Below, one piece after another: positions 1-8,992 of a stretch of DNA of 62,191 nucleotides. Origin of the DNA: Scatomorpha sp964345235. Its GTDB lineage: Bacteria > Bacillota > Clostridia > Oscillospirales > Oscillospiraceae. The stretch's first letter is position 1. Every line of letters begins with the position of its first letter. Where the stretch lies: the NCBI GenBank assembly GCA_964345235.1, contig CAYFQE010000007.1, positions 1 to 62,191 of the forward strand, written 5' to 3'. A program made the position numbers and the translations under genes. Under the pieces are notes generated by a model. That model ran no database searches, was not told the DNA's origin, and was given only the letters and a program-made list of their open reading frames with translations.

Positions 1-554
1 AGCTTGTTCAGAAAAATACGCATACTCGGTCCAAACTCAGAGCTTTCATAGCGCAGGAATTGACCTGTGACAATGCGGTTTGCACAGGCAATAACATCCA
101 TGCGCTCTCCGGCAAGAAGAGAATCCGCCAACAGCTCCACATCGCTTATTTCCACAACATTCGGCTTGCTGACCGAATTGATAAACCTGTAAACTCGTTC
201 GAATGCCTCCGATATTTTGTCCTCATCCACGGGTTTTAGTATGTAGTCAAATGCGCCGTTTAAAATGCCCTCTTTGGCATAGTTGAAATCGGCAAACTCA
301 CTCAATAGCAGAACGCAACGGCACAGTTCCTTTTCATTAATTTGTTTGAGAAGCTCGACTCCGTCAACAAAAGGCATGCGAATATCGGTAAGCACAACAT
401 CAACTTTGTTTTTCTTGAGTATTTCCAATGCTTCTAAACCGTTTCTGGCTTCAAAGTCAATGCTGAACTTATCGCTGTTTTCTCGAAAATAGTTCATGCG
501 TTTTAGTTTTCTGCGGAAAACCTCTTTGTCGTCCGCAATTAAAATGCGATACAT
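1..554 (-). CDS. Response regulator, receiver domain (C-terminus cut off by window edge)
   Basis: The reading frame runs off the left edge of the window, so only about 184 N-terminal residues are seen. The start is the ATG at 554-552, preceded by an AAGGAG site. Residues 1-120 form a CheY-like receiver: paired acidic residues IADD at 6-9, the phospho-acceptor Asp57 in VVLTDIRMPF, and the conserved Lys in YILKPVDE. This layout, with a linker after the receiver, is typical of YesN/AraC-type regulators, but the DNA-binding domain lies outside the window, so that subtype is an inference. It would act in the cytoplasm with a sensor kinase that is not visible here. Confidence 0.85.
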   Translation of the reverse strand, partial: MYRILIADDKEVFRRKLKRMNYFRENSDKFSIDFEARNGLEALEILKKNKVDVVLTDIRMPFVDGVELLKQINEKELCRCVLLLSEFADFNYAKEGILNGAFDYILKPVDEDKISEAFERVYRFINSVSKPNVVEISDVELLADSLLAGERMDVIACANRIVTGQFLRYESSEFGPSMRIFLNK

Positions 555-739
555 ATGTATTCTCCTTTTAAGCCGATTATACAATTATTCTCGCACGCGC
601 AATCGGCGTATGCAAGCGGACTGCAGCGGTTTTGGCGATTTGTATGTGTTTTTTAGCGGAAATTACGATATATAATAAGTAAAATGGCAGACGATACTGT
701 GACTGATATAAAGCGGGATTGTATATTGACGATAAAATA

Positions 740-788
740 TTAAAAAAACCTCCATTTGCGGATTATTAAATCAGACTTTTGGAGGTTT
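740..788 (-). terminator. Rho-independent terminator of the AI-2E permease gene
   Basis: AAACCTCCA (746-754) pairs with TGGAGGTTT (780-788). Read on the minus strand the hairpin is followed by a run of seven T residues (748-742). It lies just downstream of the permease stop codon. The loop is long (25 nt) and could hold a smaller inner stem. Confidence 0.75.
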
Positions 789-823
789 GTGTATCTAAAT
801 CATATCTTTTCTTGTAGCGCCGC

Positions 824-2269
824 TTATTTCTCGAGCGAGCTTTTCTCATCGGTTTCTGCGCGGTCGCTTGTCGGGACAGCTTTTGAGGAATCTTCGGGGG
901 CGGATTTTTCCTTTTTCCTCCACCTGTCGGTTATATTCTGAATCATAGCATAGAGCTCATACTCGCGCTTTTTCTTTTCCTCTTTAGCTTTTTTCTTTTC
1001 TTCCCGCCTTGCATTTAACCTTTTTTGAGGGCAGGCTTCAACCGGCATCTTCGTTTCCGGATCAATGTGATCCAAATTAGAGTAAAATTGGTGAGATACC
1101 GGAAGCCCTTTCCGTTCGAGGCCGCGTTCAATCAATATGCCGACACCCGTGTATATGAGCATGAATAAAGGCAAACCGATAAGCATACCGGCAAATCCGA
1201 ATATTCCCGCACCCAGAATAATTGCAAACATAACCCAAAAACCGTTTAGACCGATGGAACCGCCGAGAATTTTCGGGTTAAGGATATTGCCGTCAATTTG
1301 CTGTAATATCACTATGAAAACTAAAAAAATGAGCGCCTTCATGGGGGATACAGTCAAAATAATAATTGTTGAAGGAAAGCCGCCTATAAAGGGTCCAAAG
1401 AACGGGATGAGGTTTGATGTGCCGATTATTGTGGAAACCAGCAGGGCGTAGGGTATTCTCAAAACGGTGCAACCTAAGTAGCAGAGTATGGCAACTATAA
1501 AGCCATCTAAAACCTGTCCCGATATGAAGTTCATAAAAACCTGATCGGCATATCTCAGCGTTGCCAGAATGTTGCCTGAGGCCTTTACCGAAAAAATGCT
1601 GTATAGCAATCTTTTGCTACCTGAAGAGACCTTTTCTTTGTGAAAGAGGAGGTATACGGATATGATAAGACCGACAATAAAATAGGCGACACCGGTGACA
1701 ACCGAAACAACACCTGTGGATATTATGCTCACTATTTTGGCCATGTTTGGCATAAGCTTTAATTTTGCCCAGTCCAAAACCGAATCGGTCACACTGTCTA
1801 CCAGAGAAATGTAGGTTTCCTGCAGAACGGGGTTCGATTTCAAAACCCTCTCGCCCCAACCGATGGCGGAGTTCATAAACTTGTCGCTGTTTTTGGCCAA
1901 GGTCTCAATGCTTGTGTAGAGCTGAGGCACTATCATCCAAAAAAAGGCGGCAATAACGAGCAGGAAAATCAATATAGATATTAATATAGCCAAAGATCTG
2001 CCGAATTTAAAAGCGGAAACCTTGTTTTCAAATATTTTTTCGCCTATGGGGAGGGTGATTCTTTTTTCAACCTGCTTCAAAAGCGGGCGGAGCAGATAGG
2101 ATATGAGCATGCCCCATATAAACGGACTTAAAACACGGATGATTTTTTTTGCTTCCGCAACTATGTCGGACCAACCGTTAAAAATAAAATAAAAAAGTAT
2201 GGAAGCCGCTATTACCACAAAAACAGTGATGCCAATCTCAAGATACTTGAGATAGGGATTGTTTTTCAA
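824..2269 (-). CDS. AI-2E family transporter (multispanning membrane permease)
   Basis: About 481 residues with the AI-2E_transport fold (PF01594): two N-terminal membrane spans, a long extracytoplasmic region, then a hydrophobic C-terminal half with the conserved GNILNPKILGGSIGL stretch. Members export small molecules, or in some cases act as Na+/H+ antiporters. The substrate cannot be told here. After the last span comes a roughly 90-residue, very lysine- and glutamate-rich tail, predicted cytoplasmic and coiled, longer than usual for the family. I chose the TTG at 2269 because AAAGGTGG (2285-2278) sits 8 nt upstream; the in-frame GTG codons at 2281 and 2278 lie in or against that site. Single-gene transcription unit with its own promoter and terminator. 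Confidence 0.85.
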   Translation of the reverse strand: MKNNPYLKYLEIGITVFVVIAASILFYFIFNGWSDIVAEAKKIIRVLSPFIWGMLISYLLRPLLKQVEKRITLPIGEKIFENKVSAFKFGRSLAILISILIFLLVIAAFFWMIVPQLYTSIETLAKNSDKFMNSAIGWGERVLKSNPVLQETYISLVDSVTDSVLDWAKLKLMPNMAKIVSIISTGVVSVVTGVAYFIVGLIISVYLLFHKEKVSSGSKRLLYSIFSVKASGNILATLRYADQVFMNFISGQVLDGFIVAILCYLGCTVLRIPYALLVSTIIGTSNLIPFFGPFIGGFPSTIIILTVSPMKALIFLVFIVILQQIDGNILNPKILGGSIGLNGFWVMFAIILGAGIFGFAGMLIGLPLFMLIYTGVGILIERGLERKGLPVSHQFYSNLDHIDPETKMPVEACPQKRLNARREEKKKAKEEKKKREYELYAMIQNITDRWRKKEKSAPEDSSKAVPTSDRAETDEKSSLEK

Positions 2270-2314
2270 AGAAATCACCACCTTTCTAAAAATAAAACCT
2301 TGCTTAACGAGGTC

Positions 2315-2343
2315 ATTTTACATAAAAAAGAAAGAAGAGTCAA
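2315..2343 (-). promoter_or_regulatory. Sigma-70-type promoter of the AI-2E permease
   Basis: On the minus strand, TTGACT (2343-2338), a 17-nt spacer and TAAAAT (2320-2315), about 45 nt ahead of the start codon. Confidence 0.75.
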
Positions 2344-2708
2344 TAAGAGCCAAAAGGTAGACAAATGTATGTTATGTAAACTTAAATACAAATTAAAAGT
2401 TAAAAAACAAACAATTTGAATGTTCAAAACTCTGTTCATAATGTTTAAAAGCCTTGAAATAAGGGCAAAAGTTTAAACTAGCTAAAAGTGAAAAGTGAAT
2501 AATCCATAATTTGAGGTTACCTTTATTATGCTTATTATTTATGTTAAATAAACATATTGCCCATTAGCTTCGGTAGGCATTTATGAGCTAACCACTCAGA
2601 GCCTTGATTGTTGCGAAGAAAGGGCAAAATCCCCCACATCGATTAAAATTTGGTCTGATGAAGCTTGCATATACCCACTTATGCTTTTTCGAGGGTGCAA
2701 TGAAGCTG

Positions 2709-2737
2709 TTGTAAATATTTAACTTATGTGCTAGAAT
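2709..2737 (+). promoter_or_regulatory. Sigma-70-type promoter of pgi
   Basis: TTGTAA (2709-2714), a 17-nt spacer and TAGAAT (2732-2737), 35 nt before the pgi start codon. Confidence 0.65.
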
Positions 2738-2772
2738 CTGGTTAAATTTAAACATCTTTGGAGGTGTTTGCA

Positions 2773-4041
2773 ATGCTCAAAGTAGATGTTAGCGGTGCAA
2801 CAGGTTTTTTTTCCAACTCAATAATCGATTATGCCGCAGTTTCAAAAGCGCACAGGGAGCTTGTCGGCAAAACGGGAGCGGGCTCGGAATTTACCGGTTG
2901 GATGGAGCTTCCCGATAGGATTATTAAAACTGAGCTCGGTCAGATTCTTGCTGCTGCAAAAAAAATAAGAGAGAACTATGATGCTTTGGTGCTCATAGGT
3001 ATCGGAGGCTCCTACCTTGGAGCGAGGGCGGCAATTTCGCTTTTAGAGGATTGCGCTCAGGGAAAAACTCCCCAAATTTACTATCTGGGGCAGGGCGTCT
3101 CTGCAGACTACATAAATTCCGTAATAAAAGAGCTCGAGGATAAGAGTTTTGCCATAAACATGGTATCCAAGTCGGGAACCACTTTAGAGCCGGCTCTCTC
3201 GTTCAGGGTTTTTTACGATATTTTGCGCAAGCGTCACGGAGCGGCGGCAAATAAGCATGTCTATGCGACAACCGATGCCGTAAAAGGGGCTCTAAAAAGC
3301 ATGTCCGAGTACGAGGATTTCACCACCTTTGTCGTTCCCGACGATGTCGGAGGCAGATACAGCGTGCTCTCGGCAGTGGGTCTTTTGCCGATTGCGGTTG
3401 CAGGTCTTGATATAGAAAAAATAATAAAGAGAGCTGCCGAATATATGGAAGAACTTAAACTCGGAGGCGGTGAGAATCCCGCTTGGCAATATGCCGCCGT
3501 AAGGCAACAGCTCTATTCAAAGGGCTACTTTATAGAGCTTCTGGCATGCTATGAGCCGAGTTTTCGCTATATGGCAGAGTGGTGGAAACAGCTCTACGGT
3601 GAGTCCGAGGGCAAGAACGGCATAGGCATTTTCCCGGCATCGTTGGAATATACGGCAGACCTTCATTCAATGGGTCAGTATGTCCAAGACGGACCTCGCA
3701 CTATGTTCGAAACTGTAGTCAGCTTTCAAGAACCCTTGAACGAGCTTAAAATCCCCTTCCAAATGGGAGATTACGACGGCCTAAACTACTTGGCCGGACG
3801 CGGCTTCAGCGAGGTAAACAATGTGGCCAAAAAGGCCGTAAAAAAGGCTCATATCGACGGCGGAGTTCCCAACATAGAGATTTCGGTATCAAGAAGAGAT
3901 GAAATAGGCTTTGCGGAACTTGTCTGCTTTTTCGAGTTTGCCTGTGGCTTATCCGCCTATATCTCGGGTGTAAACCCCTTCGATCAGCCGGGAGTCGAGG
4001 CATATAAGAAGAACATGTTCAGTTTGCTAAAGCTTCTGTAA
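2773..4041 (+). CDS. pgi: Glucose-6-phosphate isomerase
   Basis: Interconverts glucose-6-phosphate and fructose-6-phosphate in cytoplasmic glycolysis and gluconeogenesis. The 422-residue length matches the shorter Firmicutes form. Visible family motifs are GIGGSYLGARAA near residue 80, VSKSGTTLEPALSF (sugar-phosphate-binding SIS motif) near 135, GGRYSVLSAVGLLP near 190, and LHSMGQYVQDG near 295. The ATG at 2773 is used because GGAGGTG (2760-2766) lies 6 nt upstream; an in-frame TTG at 2758 overlaps that site. The gene is monocistronic, with a promoter at 2709-2737 and a strong terminator right after the stop. Fructose-bisphosphatase, encoded at 32681-34564, feeds the same hexose-phosphate pool. 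Confidence 0.97.
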   Translation: MLKVDVSGATGFFSNSIIDYAAVSKAHRELVGKTGAGSEFTGWMELPDRIIKTELGQILAAAKKIRENYDALVLIGIGGSYLGARAAISLLEDCAQGKTPQIYYLGQGVSADYINSVIKELEDKSFAINMVSKSGTTLEPALSFRVFYDILRKRHGAAANKHVYATTDAVKGALKSMSEYEDFTTFVVPDDVGGRYSVLSAVGLLPIAVAGLDIEKIIKRAAEYMEELKLGGGENPAWQYAAVRQQLYSKGYFIELLACYEPSFRYMAEWWKQLYGESEGKNGIGIFPASLEYTADLHSMGQYVQDGPRTMFETVVSFQEPLNELKIPFQMGDYDGLNYLAGRGFSEVNNVAKKAVKKAHIDGGVPNIEISVSRRDEIGFAELVCFFEFACGLSAYISGVNPFDQPGVEAYKKNMFSLLKLL

Positions 4042-4063
4042 TTCATAAAAATAGCGTAAAATC

Positions 4064-4095
4064 AAAATACCGTCCGATTTCTCGGACGGTATTTT
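4064..4095. terminator. Bidirectional terminator between pgi and the DUF4037 gene
   Basis: AAAATACCGTCCGA and TCGGACGGTATTTT form a perfect 14-bp stem around a TTTC loop. A-rich and T-rich flanks let it work for both converging genes. Confidence 0.9.
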
Positions 4096-4236
4096 ATTTA
4101 ATGAGGACAAAACGAAAAATGAAAAAGAATCTTCCCTTCTTGCTTGCACATTAACAATAGCAGACATTTGTTACAGAAAAAGCGCATAAATTGTTACAGA
4201 AATATTAAATGTAAAAATTTTAAGGGAAATTTTCTC

Positions 4237-5160
4237 CTAGCCCTCCATTATGTGAAGAGAGCGAATAAGAGGATCTTCTATTTTGCTCATAATGCTTCTG
4301 CCGTGGTCTTCCATAAATATGCCCTCCGCATCGCTGAGCCCCTGTTTTTTAAGTTCTCTTGCGGCAATTGCGCAGACACATTCGATGTTGTAATAAAAAT
4401 CGTCTCTCTTTGTAGAGCCTGCCGCTATACTCTGCATATGGGGTAGGGCGTCGCTCATTACACTAAGACTTTTTGCGCCTTCAAACTGCCATTTGTAAAA
4501 GGGCTCATATTTAAAGTTTAAAAGATACATCATAGAGAGAGCCGCAGTCAAAAATTCGCCCAGAGCAAGTCTTGCGCCGAAGATGTCGTCTCTTCTCATC
4601 ATTCGGGGGAAATTATACTGAGCCGATTGCGCCATCGAGGCCGCTCTGGCCGCCAGTTTTTTCTTTCTTATGTCTTCGGGATAGCAGGGGAGCAAAGCGT
4701 TTCTTATTGCCGAAAATTCGCCCAGCTCGTCTTTAAACACCTCTCCCGAGGTACAGCTGGCCATAAAGTGCTCCTGAATTCTGTTCCATTTCATAAGGCT
4801 CTCGGGAACTCCGGCAGAGCCTATAAAATAGCTGTAAAAGTCCGAAGTTCTCATAACGCCCACTCTGCCGGGATTCATGGGCTTGCTTTTTCTGTTAAAG
4901 CCCATAAACTCGCCGGGAAGCTCGTCATATACCTTTTGAACCTCGGCGCCGTACTTTTCGAAGTCAGAGTCGGTAAGCCAAATGCAAAAGCCGGGTCCGA
5001 AATCGTGGTCTCTTGAATATTCGTCGTCAAGGCCCAAACAGTCTGAACCCTGCCCCGAGAGGCCGAAAGCCATCCTGTTATAAAGCTCGGGAAACTTCTC
5101 CCTAAAAACCTTGTCACCGACTTCTTCAAAATATCTTCTCGAAAGTTCTAAGCCTTTCAT
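4237..5160 (-). CDS. DUF4037 domain protein (nucleotidyltransferase-like)
   Basis: 307 residues. Near residues 38-53 it has GSD...SRDHD, the signature of DUF4037 proteins. These resemble minimal nucleotidyltransferases in which a GS pair and two or three acidic residues bind metal and nucleotide. The rest is helical and soluble, with no signal peptide. Substrate and cellular role are not established for the family, so none is assigned. The ATG at 5160 is preferred over a GTG at 5169 because AAGAGGTG (5174-5167) is 6 nt upstream of the ATG and overlaps the GTG. It stands alone, convergent with pgi and divergent from the nrd operon. Confidence 0.75.
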   Translation of the reverse strand: MKGLELSRRYFEEVGDKVFREKFPELYNRMAFGLSGQGSDCLGLDDEYSRDHDFGPGFCIWLTDSDFEKYGAEVQKVYDELPGEFMGFNRKSKPMNPGRVGVMRTSDFYSYFIGSAGVPESLMKWNRIQEHFMASCTSGEVFKDELGEFSAIRNALLPCYPEDIRKKKLAARAASMAQSAQYNFPRMMRRDDIFGARLALGEFLTAALSMMYLLNFKYEPFYKWQFEGAKSLSVMSDALPHMQSIAAGSTKRDDFYYNIECVCAIAARELKKQGLSDAEGIFMEDHGRSIMSKIEDPLIRSLHIMEG

Positions 5161-5530
5161 ATATATCACCTCTTAAAAATTTTCATAAATTTTATACTAC
5201 AAAAGAACAATCCAAGTCAAATACATGACAAAAAGTAAGCGGGGCTTTCGGTTCGAATTTTACCGTAAGTTTACATTTTTTCTGTAAGTGAGCTCAAAAA
5301 AGCGGAGTTTTACGGGAGTTATTATTTGCTAAAATAAATTTCTTGAGAAGGCATCTGAGTGACGAATAAGTATCAATACGGTGACATTGAAACACAAATA
5401 TAAACATTCTTCAAAAAGCCTTGACAAAACAGCTCAACCACTATATATTGTGTTTACTCGCTCTGGGCGACCCTAAATGTAAGGGCGGCACGGGGCGCAT
5501 TTAAGACTAAGGAAGGTGAATAAAAAGAGA
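5161..5530. other. Intergenic region upstream of the nrd operon
   Basis: About 370 bases separating divergent genes. The only features I can support are the nrd promoter with its NrdR box (5421-5453) and the long 5' leader after it. A weak half-site ACACAAATAT at 5392-5401 may be a remnant second NrdR box. The rest is AT-rich with no gene. Confidence 0.6.
5421..5453 (+). promoter_or_regulatory. nrd operon promoter overlapped by a NrdR box
   Basis: TTGACA (5421-5426), 17-nt spacer, TATATT (5444-5449). The 16-mer CCACTATATATTGTGT (5438-5453) covers the -10 and agrees with the known NrdR-box consensus acaCwAtATaTwGtgt at 15 of 16 positions. NrdR is the ATP/dATP-sensing repressor of ribonucleotide reductase genes, so repression by occlusion of the -10 is expected. 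Confidence 0.85.
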
Positions 5531-6226
5531 ATGCAGATTGCGGGACTACAAAAACTCACCCTACTGGACTATCCGGGAAAGGTGGCCGCCACTGTTTTTT
5601 TGGCAGCATGTAATTTCCGCTGTCCTTTCTGCCACAATGCAAGGCTTGTGGAAAATATAAATGAGGGAGAGAGCATCTCTAAGGAAGAAGTCCTCGGATT
5701 TTTTAAAAAACGCAGAGGCATCCTCGAAGGGGCGGCAATAACCGGAGGAGAGCCGCTTATATGGGCAGAGACAGCCGAGCTTATAAGAGATATAAAGGCT
5801 CTGGGATTTAAAGTGAAGCTCGATACAAACGGAAGTTTCCCCGATAGGCTTAAAGAAATTCTGGATGAGGGACTCTGCGACAGAGTGGCCATGGACATAA
5901 AGGCCTCGCCCGAAAATTATCCTGCGGCCATAGGGCTTAAAAATTTCGACATTGCCCCGATAAAGCGCTCTGTAGAGCTTCTAAAAAACAGCGGAATCGA
6001 ATATGAATTTCGCACAACCCTTGTGAAAGGCATACATAGGATAGATGAAATGCACGAGATCGGCAGACTTATAGAAGGCGCCAAGGAGTATTATCTCCAA
6101 GCCTTTAAAGATTCTGGAGAATTACTCAACGCAGAAGGTTTAGAGAGCTTCAGTGAAACCGAAATGCGGGAGTTTCTTGATATAGCAAAAAAATATGTAA
6201 ATAATGTTTCACTGCGTGGAATATAA
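5531..6226 (+). CDS. nrdG: Anaerobic ribonucleoside-triphosphate reductase activating protein (radical SAM)
   Basis: Radical SAM enzyme that uses a [4Fe-4S] cluster and S-adenosylmethionine to place the glycyl radical on NrdD. The cluster motif is CNFRCPFC (CxxxCxxC) near residue 28, followed by the GGEP motif near 75 and KLDTNG near 97. At 231 residues it is the longer NrdG type common in Clostridia and archaea, not the 154-residue E. coli type. The ATG at 5531 gives the usual family N-terminus (MQIAGLQKLTLLDYPGK). A GTG at 5516 lies within the GGAAGGTG ribosome site. It is the first gene of the operon, 17 nt ahead of nrdD, under the NrdR-box promoter. Confidence 0.93.
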   Translation: MQIAGLQKLTLLDYPGKVAATVFLAACNFRCPFCHNARLVENINEGESISKEEVLGFFKKRRGILEGAAITGGEPLIWAETAELIRDIKALGFKVKLDTNGSFPDRLKEILDEGLCDRVAMDIKASPENYPAAIGLKNFDIAPIKRSVELLKNSGIEYEFRTTLVKGIHRIDEMHEIGRLIEGAKEYYLQAFKDSGELLNAEGLESFSETEMREFLDIAKKYVNNVSLRGI

Positions 6227-6243
6227 ACTAACGGAGGATAGAT

Positions 6244-8634
6244 ATGTACAAAGTAAGAAAAAGAGACGGCGAACTCGTCGAATTTAATATTGCTAAAATA
6301 GGAGATGCAATAAAAAAGGCTTTCGAAGCCACGGGTACAGCCTATAACCAAAGTGTTATAGACTTCCTCACTCTGAGGGTGACCGCAGATTTTCAGGGCA
6401 AAATCGAAGACGATGCCATAGGCGTTGAAGATATTCAAGACAGCGTCGAAGCGGTTCTCTCCCGTGGCGGATACGAGGTTGTTGCAAAGGCATACATTCT
6501 CTATCGTAAGCAGCGCGAGAAGCTCCGCAACATGAAGTCGACCTATCTCGACTATAAAGACACCATAAATTCCTATGTCAATGTCACAGACTGGAGAGTT
6601 AAGGAAAACAGCACGGTAACCTATTCCGTCGGCGGACTTATTTTAAACAACTCAGGAGCAATCACGGCAAACTATTGGCTTTCCGAGATATATGACGATG
6701 AAATTGCCAACGCCCACAAAAATGCGGATATCCACATTCACGACCTCTCGATGCTCACAGGCTACTGCGCAGGCTGGTCTTTAAAACAGCTCATAAAAGA
6801 GGGCCTCGGCGGCGTGCCGGGCAAGATAACATCTTCTCCGGCTGCGCACCTTTCAACGCTCTGCAACCAGATGGTCAACTTCCTCGGCATCATGCAAAAC
6901 GAGTGGGCAGGCGCTCAGGCCTTCTCATCTTTCGACACATATCTGGCGCCGTTTGTGCGGGTTGACAATCTCGACTACAAAGAAGTAAAGCAGTGCATCC
7001 AGTCTTTCGTCTATGGAGTAAACACGCCCAGCCGTTGGGGAACACAGGCGCCGTTTTCCAATATAACTCTCGACTGGACAGTTCCGGCCGACCTCAAGGA
7101 TGAAAAAGCGATTGTCGGCGGTCGTGAAATGGACTTCACCTACGGCGACTGCAAAAAAGAGATGGACATGATAAACAAAGCCTTCATTGATATTATGATC
7201 GAGGGCGATGCCAACGGAAGAGGCTTCCAATATCCTATACCCACCTACTCCATAACAAGGGATTTTGATTGGAGCCCGAATGAAAACAACCAGCTTCTCT
7301 TCGAAATGACAGCTAAATACGGCACACCCTATTTCTCAAACTATATAAACAGCGATATGGAGCCCTCCGATGTCAGAAGCATGTGTTGCCGTCTAAGGCT
7401 TGACCTAAGAGAGCTTCGCAAAAAGTCAGGCGGCTTCTTCGGAAGCGGGGAGAGCACAGGCTCCATTGGCGTTGTAACCCTCAACATGCCCAGGCTTGCC
7501 TATCTCTCAAAAGACGAGGAAGACTTCATGAAAAGACTCGACAAGCTCATGGACATTTCTGCCAGAAGCTTGGAAATAAAGAGAAAGATAATCACAAAGC
7601 TTATGGATGAGGGACTCTATCCCTACACAAGGCGTTATCTCGGCACACTCGACAATCACTTCTCCACAATAGGGCTGGTCGGAATGAACGAAGCCGGCCT
7701 CAACGCCAAGTGGATAAGAGCCGACATGACAGACCCCAAGTGCCAGGAGTTTTCCAAGAGAGTTCTTCAACACATGCGCGACCGCCTGAGCGACTATCAG
7801 GAGGAGTACGGCAACCTCTTCAACCTAGAGGCAACGCCCGCCGAGAGCACAAGCTACAGGCTTGCAAAACACGACAAAGAGCGCTTTGCGCAGATAATCA
7901 CTGCGGCAGAGCCCGGCGGAGCTCCCTACTACACAAACAGCTCACACCTGCCCGTAAGCTTCACCGACGACATCTTCGAAGCACTCGACATTCAAGACGA
8001 GCTCCAAACTCTCTATACATCGGGCACCGTATTCCACGCATTCTTGGGCGAAAAGCTTCCCGATTGGAAGGCGGCGGCCAACCTCGTGCGCACAATAGCC
8101 GAGAACTACTCGCTGCCCTACTACACAATCTCTCCGACCTATTCCGTATGCAAAAACCACGGCTACCTAACGGGTGAGTATTTCAACTGCCCGAGTTGCG
8201 GCGAAACCGCCGAGGTCTATTCCAGAATAACGGGTTACTACAGACCGGTTCAAAACTGGAATGCAGGCAAAACACAGGAATACAAGGAGCGCACCGAGTA
8301 CAATATCGACCATAGTCACATAGAAGAACACAGGCACAACATTGATAACGCCCATAAACAAAAAGAGAACGCAGTTTCCGGCGAAGGTATTTTGGCAGAC
8401 GGCATCTATCTCTTCACTTCAAAAACCTGCCCCAACTGCAAGATAGCGAAAAAGTTCCTCGAGGACAACTCCGTGGAATACGAAGAGCTCGATGCGCAGG
8501 AAAACAAGGACATTGCGCTTAAACTTGAGGTTCGTCAGGCTCCGACTCTCATAAGTATAGCGCCGGAAGGCACAAAGAAAGTTTCCGGTGCCGGAGCGAT
8601 AAAGAGCTTTATTTTAGAGAGCGTAAAGGCCTAA
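6244..8634 (+). CDS. nrdD: Class III anaerobic ribonucleoside-triphosphate reductase with a fused C-terminal glutaredoxin-like domain
   Basis: Makes deoxyribonucleotides from ribonucleoside triphosphates in the absence of oxygen using a glycyl radical. Residues 1-90 are an ATP-cone (allosteric nucleotide site). The catalytic barrel follows, with the thiyl-radical cysteine Cys175 in TGYCAGWSL and a CC pair at 381-382. Near residue 640-690 come two CxxC zinc cysteines (NCPSC, plus a Cys in the preceding VCKNHG) and the glycyl-radical loop RITGYYRP...WNAGK. After this normal end, about residues 718-796 form a compact redoxin domain with CPNC at 729-732 and the cis-Pro segment QAPTL. The family normally stops near 700-720 residues. 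The redoxin presumably supplies reducing equivalents, a role that formate fills in the E. coli type. GGAGGATAGAT precedes the ATG. Confidence 0.95.
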   Translation: MYKVRKRDGELVEFNIAKIGDAIKKAFEATGTAYNQSVIDFLTLRVTADFQGKIEDDAIGVEDIQDSVEAVLSRGGYEVVAKAYILYRKQREKLRNMKSTYLDYKDTINSYVNVTDWRVKENSTVTYSVGGLILNNSGAITANYWLSEIYDDEIANAHKNADIHIHDLSMLTGYCAGWSLKQLIKEGLGGVPGKITSSPAAHLSTLCNQMVNFLGIMQNEWAGAQAFSSFDTYLAPFVRVDNLDYKEVKQCIQSFVYGVNTPSRWGTQAPFSNITLDWTVPADLKDEKAIVGGREMDFTYGDCKKEMDMINKAFIDIMIEGDANGRGFQYPIPTYSITRDFDWSPNENNQLLFEMTAKYGTPYFSNYINSDMEPSDVRSMCCRLRLDLRELRKKSGGFFGSGESTGSIGVVTLNMPRLAYLSKDEEDFMKRLDKLMDISARSLEIKRKIITKLMDEGLYPYTRRYLGTLDNHFSTIGLVGMNEAGLNAKWIRADMTDPKCQEFSKRVLQHMRDRLSDYQEEYGNLFNLEATPAESTSYRLAKHDKERFAQIITAAEPGGAPYYTNSSHLPVSFTDDIFEALDIQDELQTLYTSGTVFHAFLGEKLPDWKAAANLVRTIAENYSLPYYTISPTYSVCKNHGYLTGEYFNCPSCGETAEVYSRITGYYRPVQNWNAGKTQEYKERTEYNIDHSHIEEHRHNIDNAHKQKENAVSGEGILADGIYLFTSKTCPNCKIAKKFLEDNSVEYEELDAQENKDIALKLEVRQAPTLISIAPEGTKKVSGAGAIKSFILESVKA

Positions 8635-8635
8635 A

Positions 8636-8938
8636 TTGTCCACACTCAAAGAGCGGATTTACGAGGTTGTTGCGAGCATACCGAAGGGCGCGGTGATGAA
8701 TTACGGCAGAGTGGCCCAGCTTGCCGGAAACAGCAGAGCCTCACGCGCAGTCGGATTTGTCCTGCACAGCAATCGAGATCCCATAAAATATCCCTGCCAC
8801 AGAGTCGTATTTAAAGACGGCAGTCTGAGTACCGGGTTCGGCATGGGCGGAATAGAAGTTCAGAGAGAAAGACTTCTCAAAGAGGGCATAAGCTTTCTGC
8901 CCGACGGCAGGGTCGATATGAAAAAACATGCAATATAA
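8636..8938 (+). CDS. Ogt/MGMT-type alkyltransferase, DNA-binding domain only
   Basis: 100 residues matching the C-terminal domain of O6-alkylguanine-DNA alkyltransferases. It has the active-site motif PCHR with an intact cysteine, followed by GFGMGG, and a winged-helix segment including SRASRAVG. Full-length Ogt proteins are about 160-180 residues. Here the N-terminal domain is missing, as in the short alkyltransferase-like (ATL) proteins, but ATLs typically have Trp or Ala in place of the cysteine. It may therefore still accept an alkyl group. The TTG at 8636 is one base after the nrdD stop, so translation is probably coupled. Its place in the nrd operon links DNA repair with nucleotide supply. 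Confidence 0.8.
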   Translation: MSTLKERIYEVVASIPKGAVMNYGRVAQLAGNSRASRAVGFVLHSNRDPIKYPCHRVVFKDGSLSTGFGMGGIEVQRERLLKEGISFLPDGRVDMKKHAI

Positions 8939-8943
8939 GCGTC

Positions 8944-8962
8944 GGGGATGCTCTGCATCCCC
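8944..8962 (+). other. Hairpin in the gap before trxB
   Basis: GGGGATGC (8944-8951) and GCATCCCC (8955-8962) form a perfect 8-bp stem with a TCT loop. No T-tract follows, so it is more likely an mRNA-processing or stability element within the operon than a terminator. Confidence 0.55.
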
Positions 8963-8992
8963 AATCGCATATAAAAAGGTTAGGAGAAAGTT

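Larger units (their letters stand above)
2282..2772. other. Intergenic region between divergent AI-2E permease and pgi
   Basis: AT-rich region without a convincing gene. It holds a minus-strand promoter at 2315-2343 for the permease and a plus-strand promoter at 2709-2737 for pgi. The roughly 350 bases between contain only short frames with no recognisable motif, and no strong hairpin was seen. Confidence 0.7.

Noticed and set aside
2588..2773. A 61-codon minus-strand frame upstream of pgi
   Set aside because: No ribosome site or recognisable motif, and it overlaps the pgi promoter and start region.
5392..5407. Second NrdR box
   Set aside because: Only one half matches the consensus and the 46-bp spacing is not the usual one. 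Reported only as a weak half-site.
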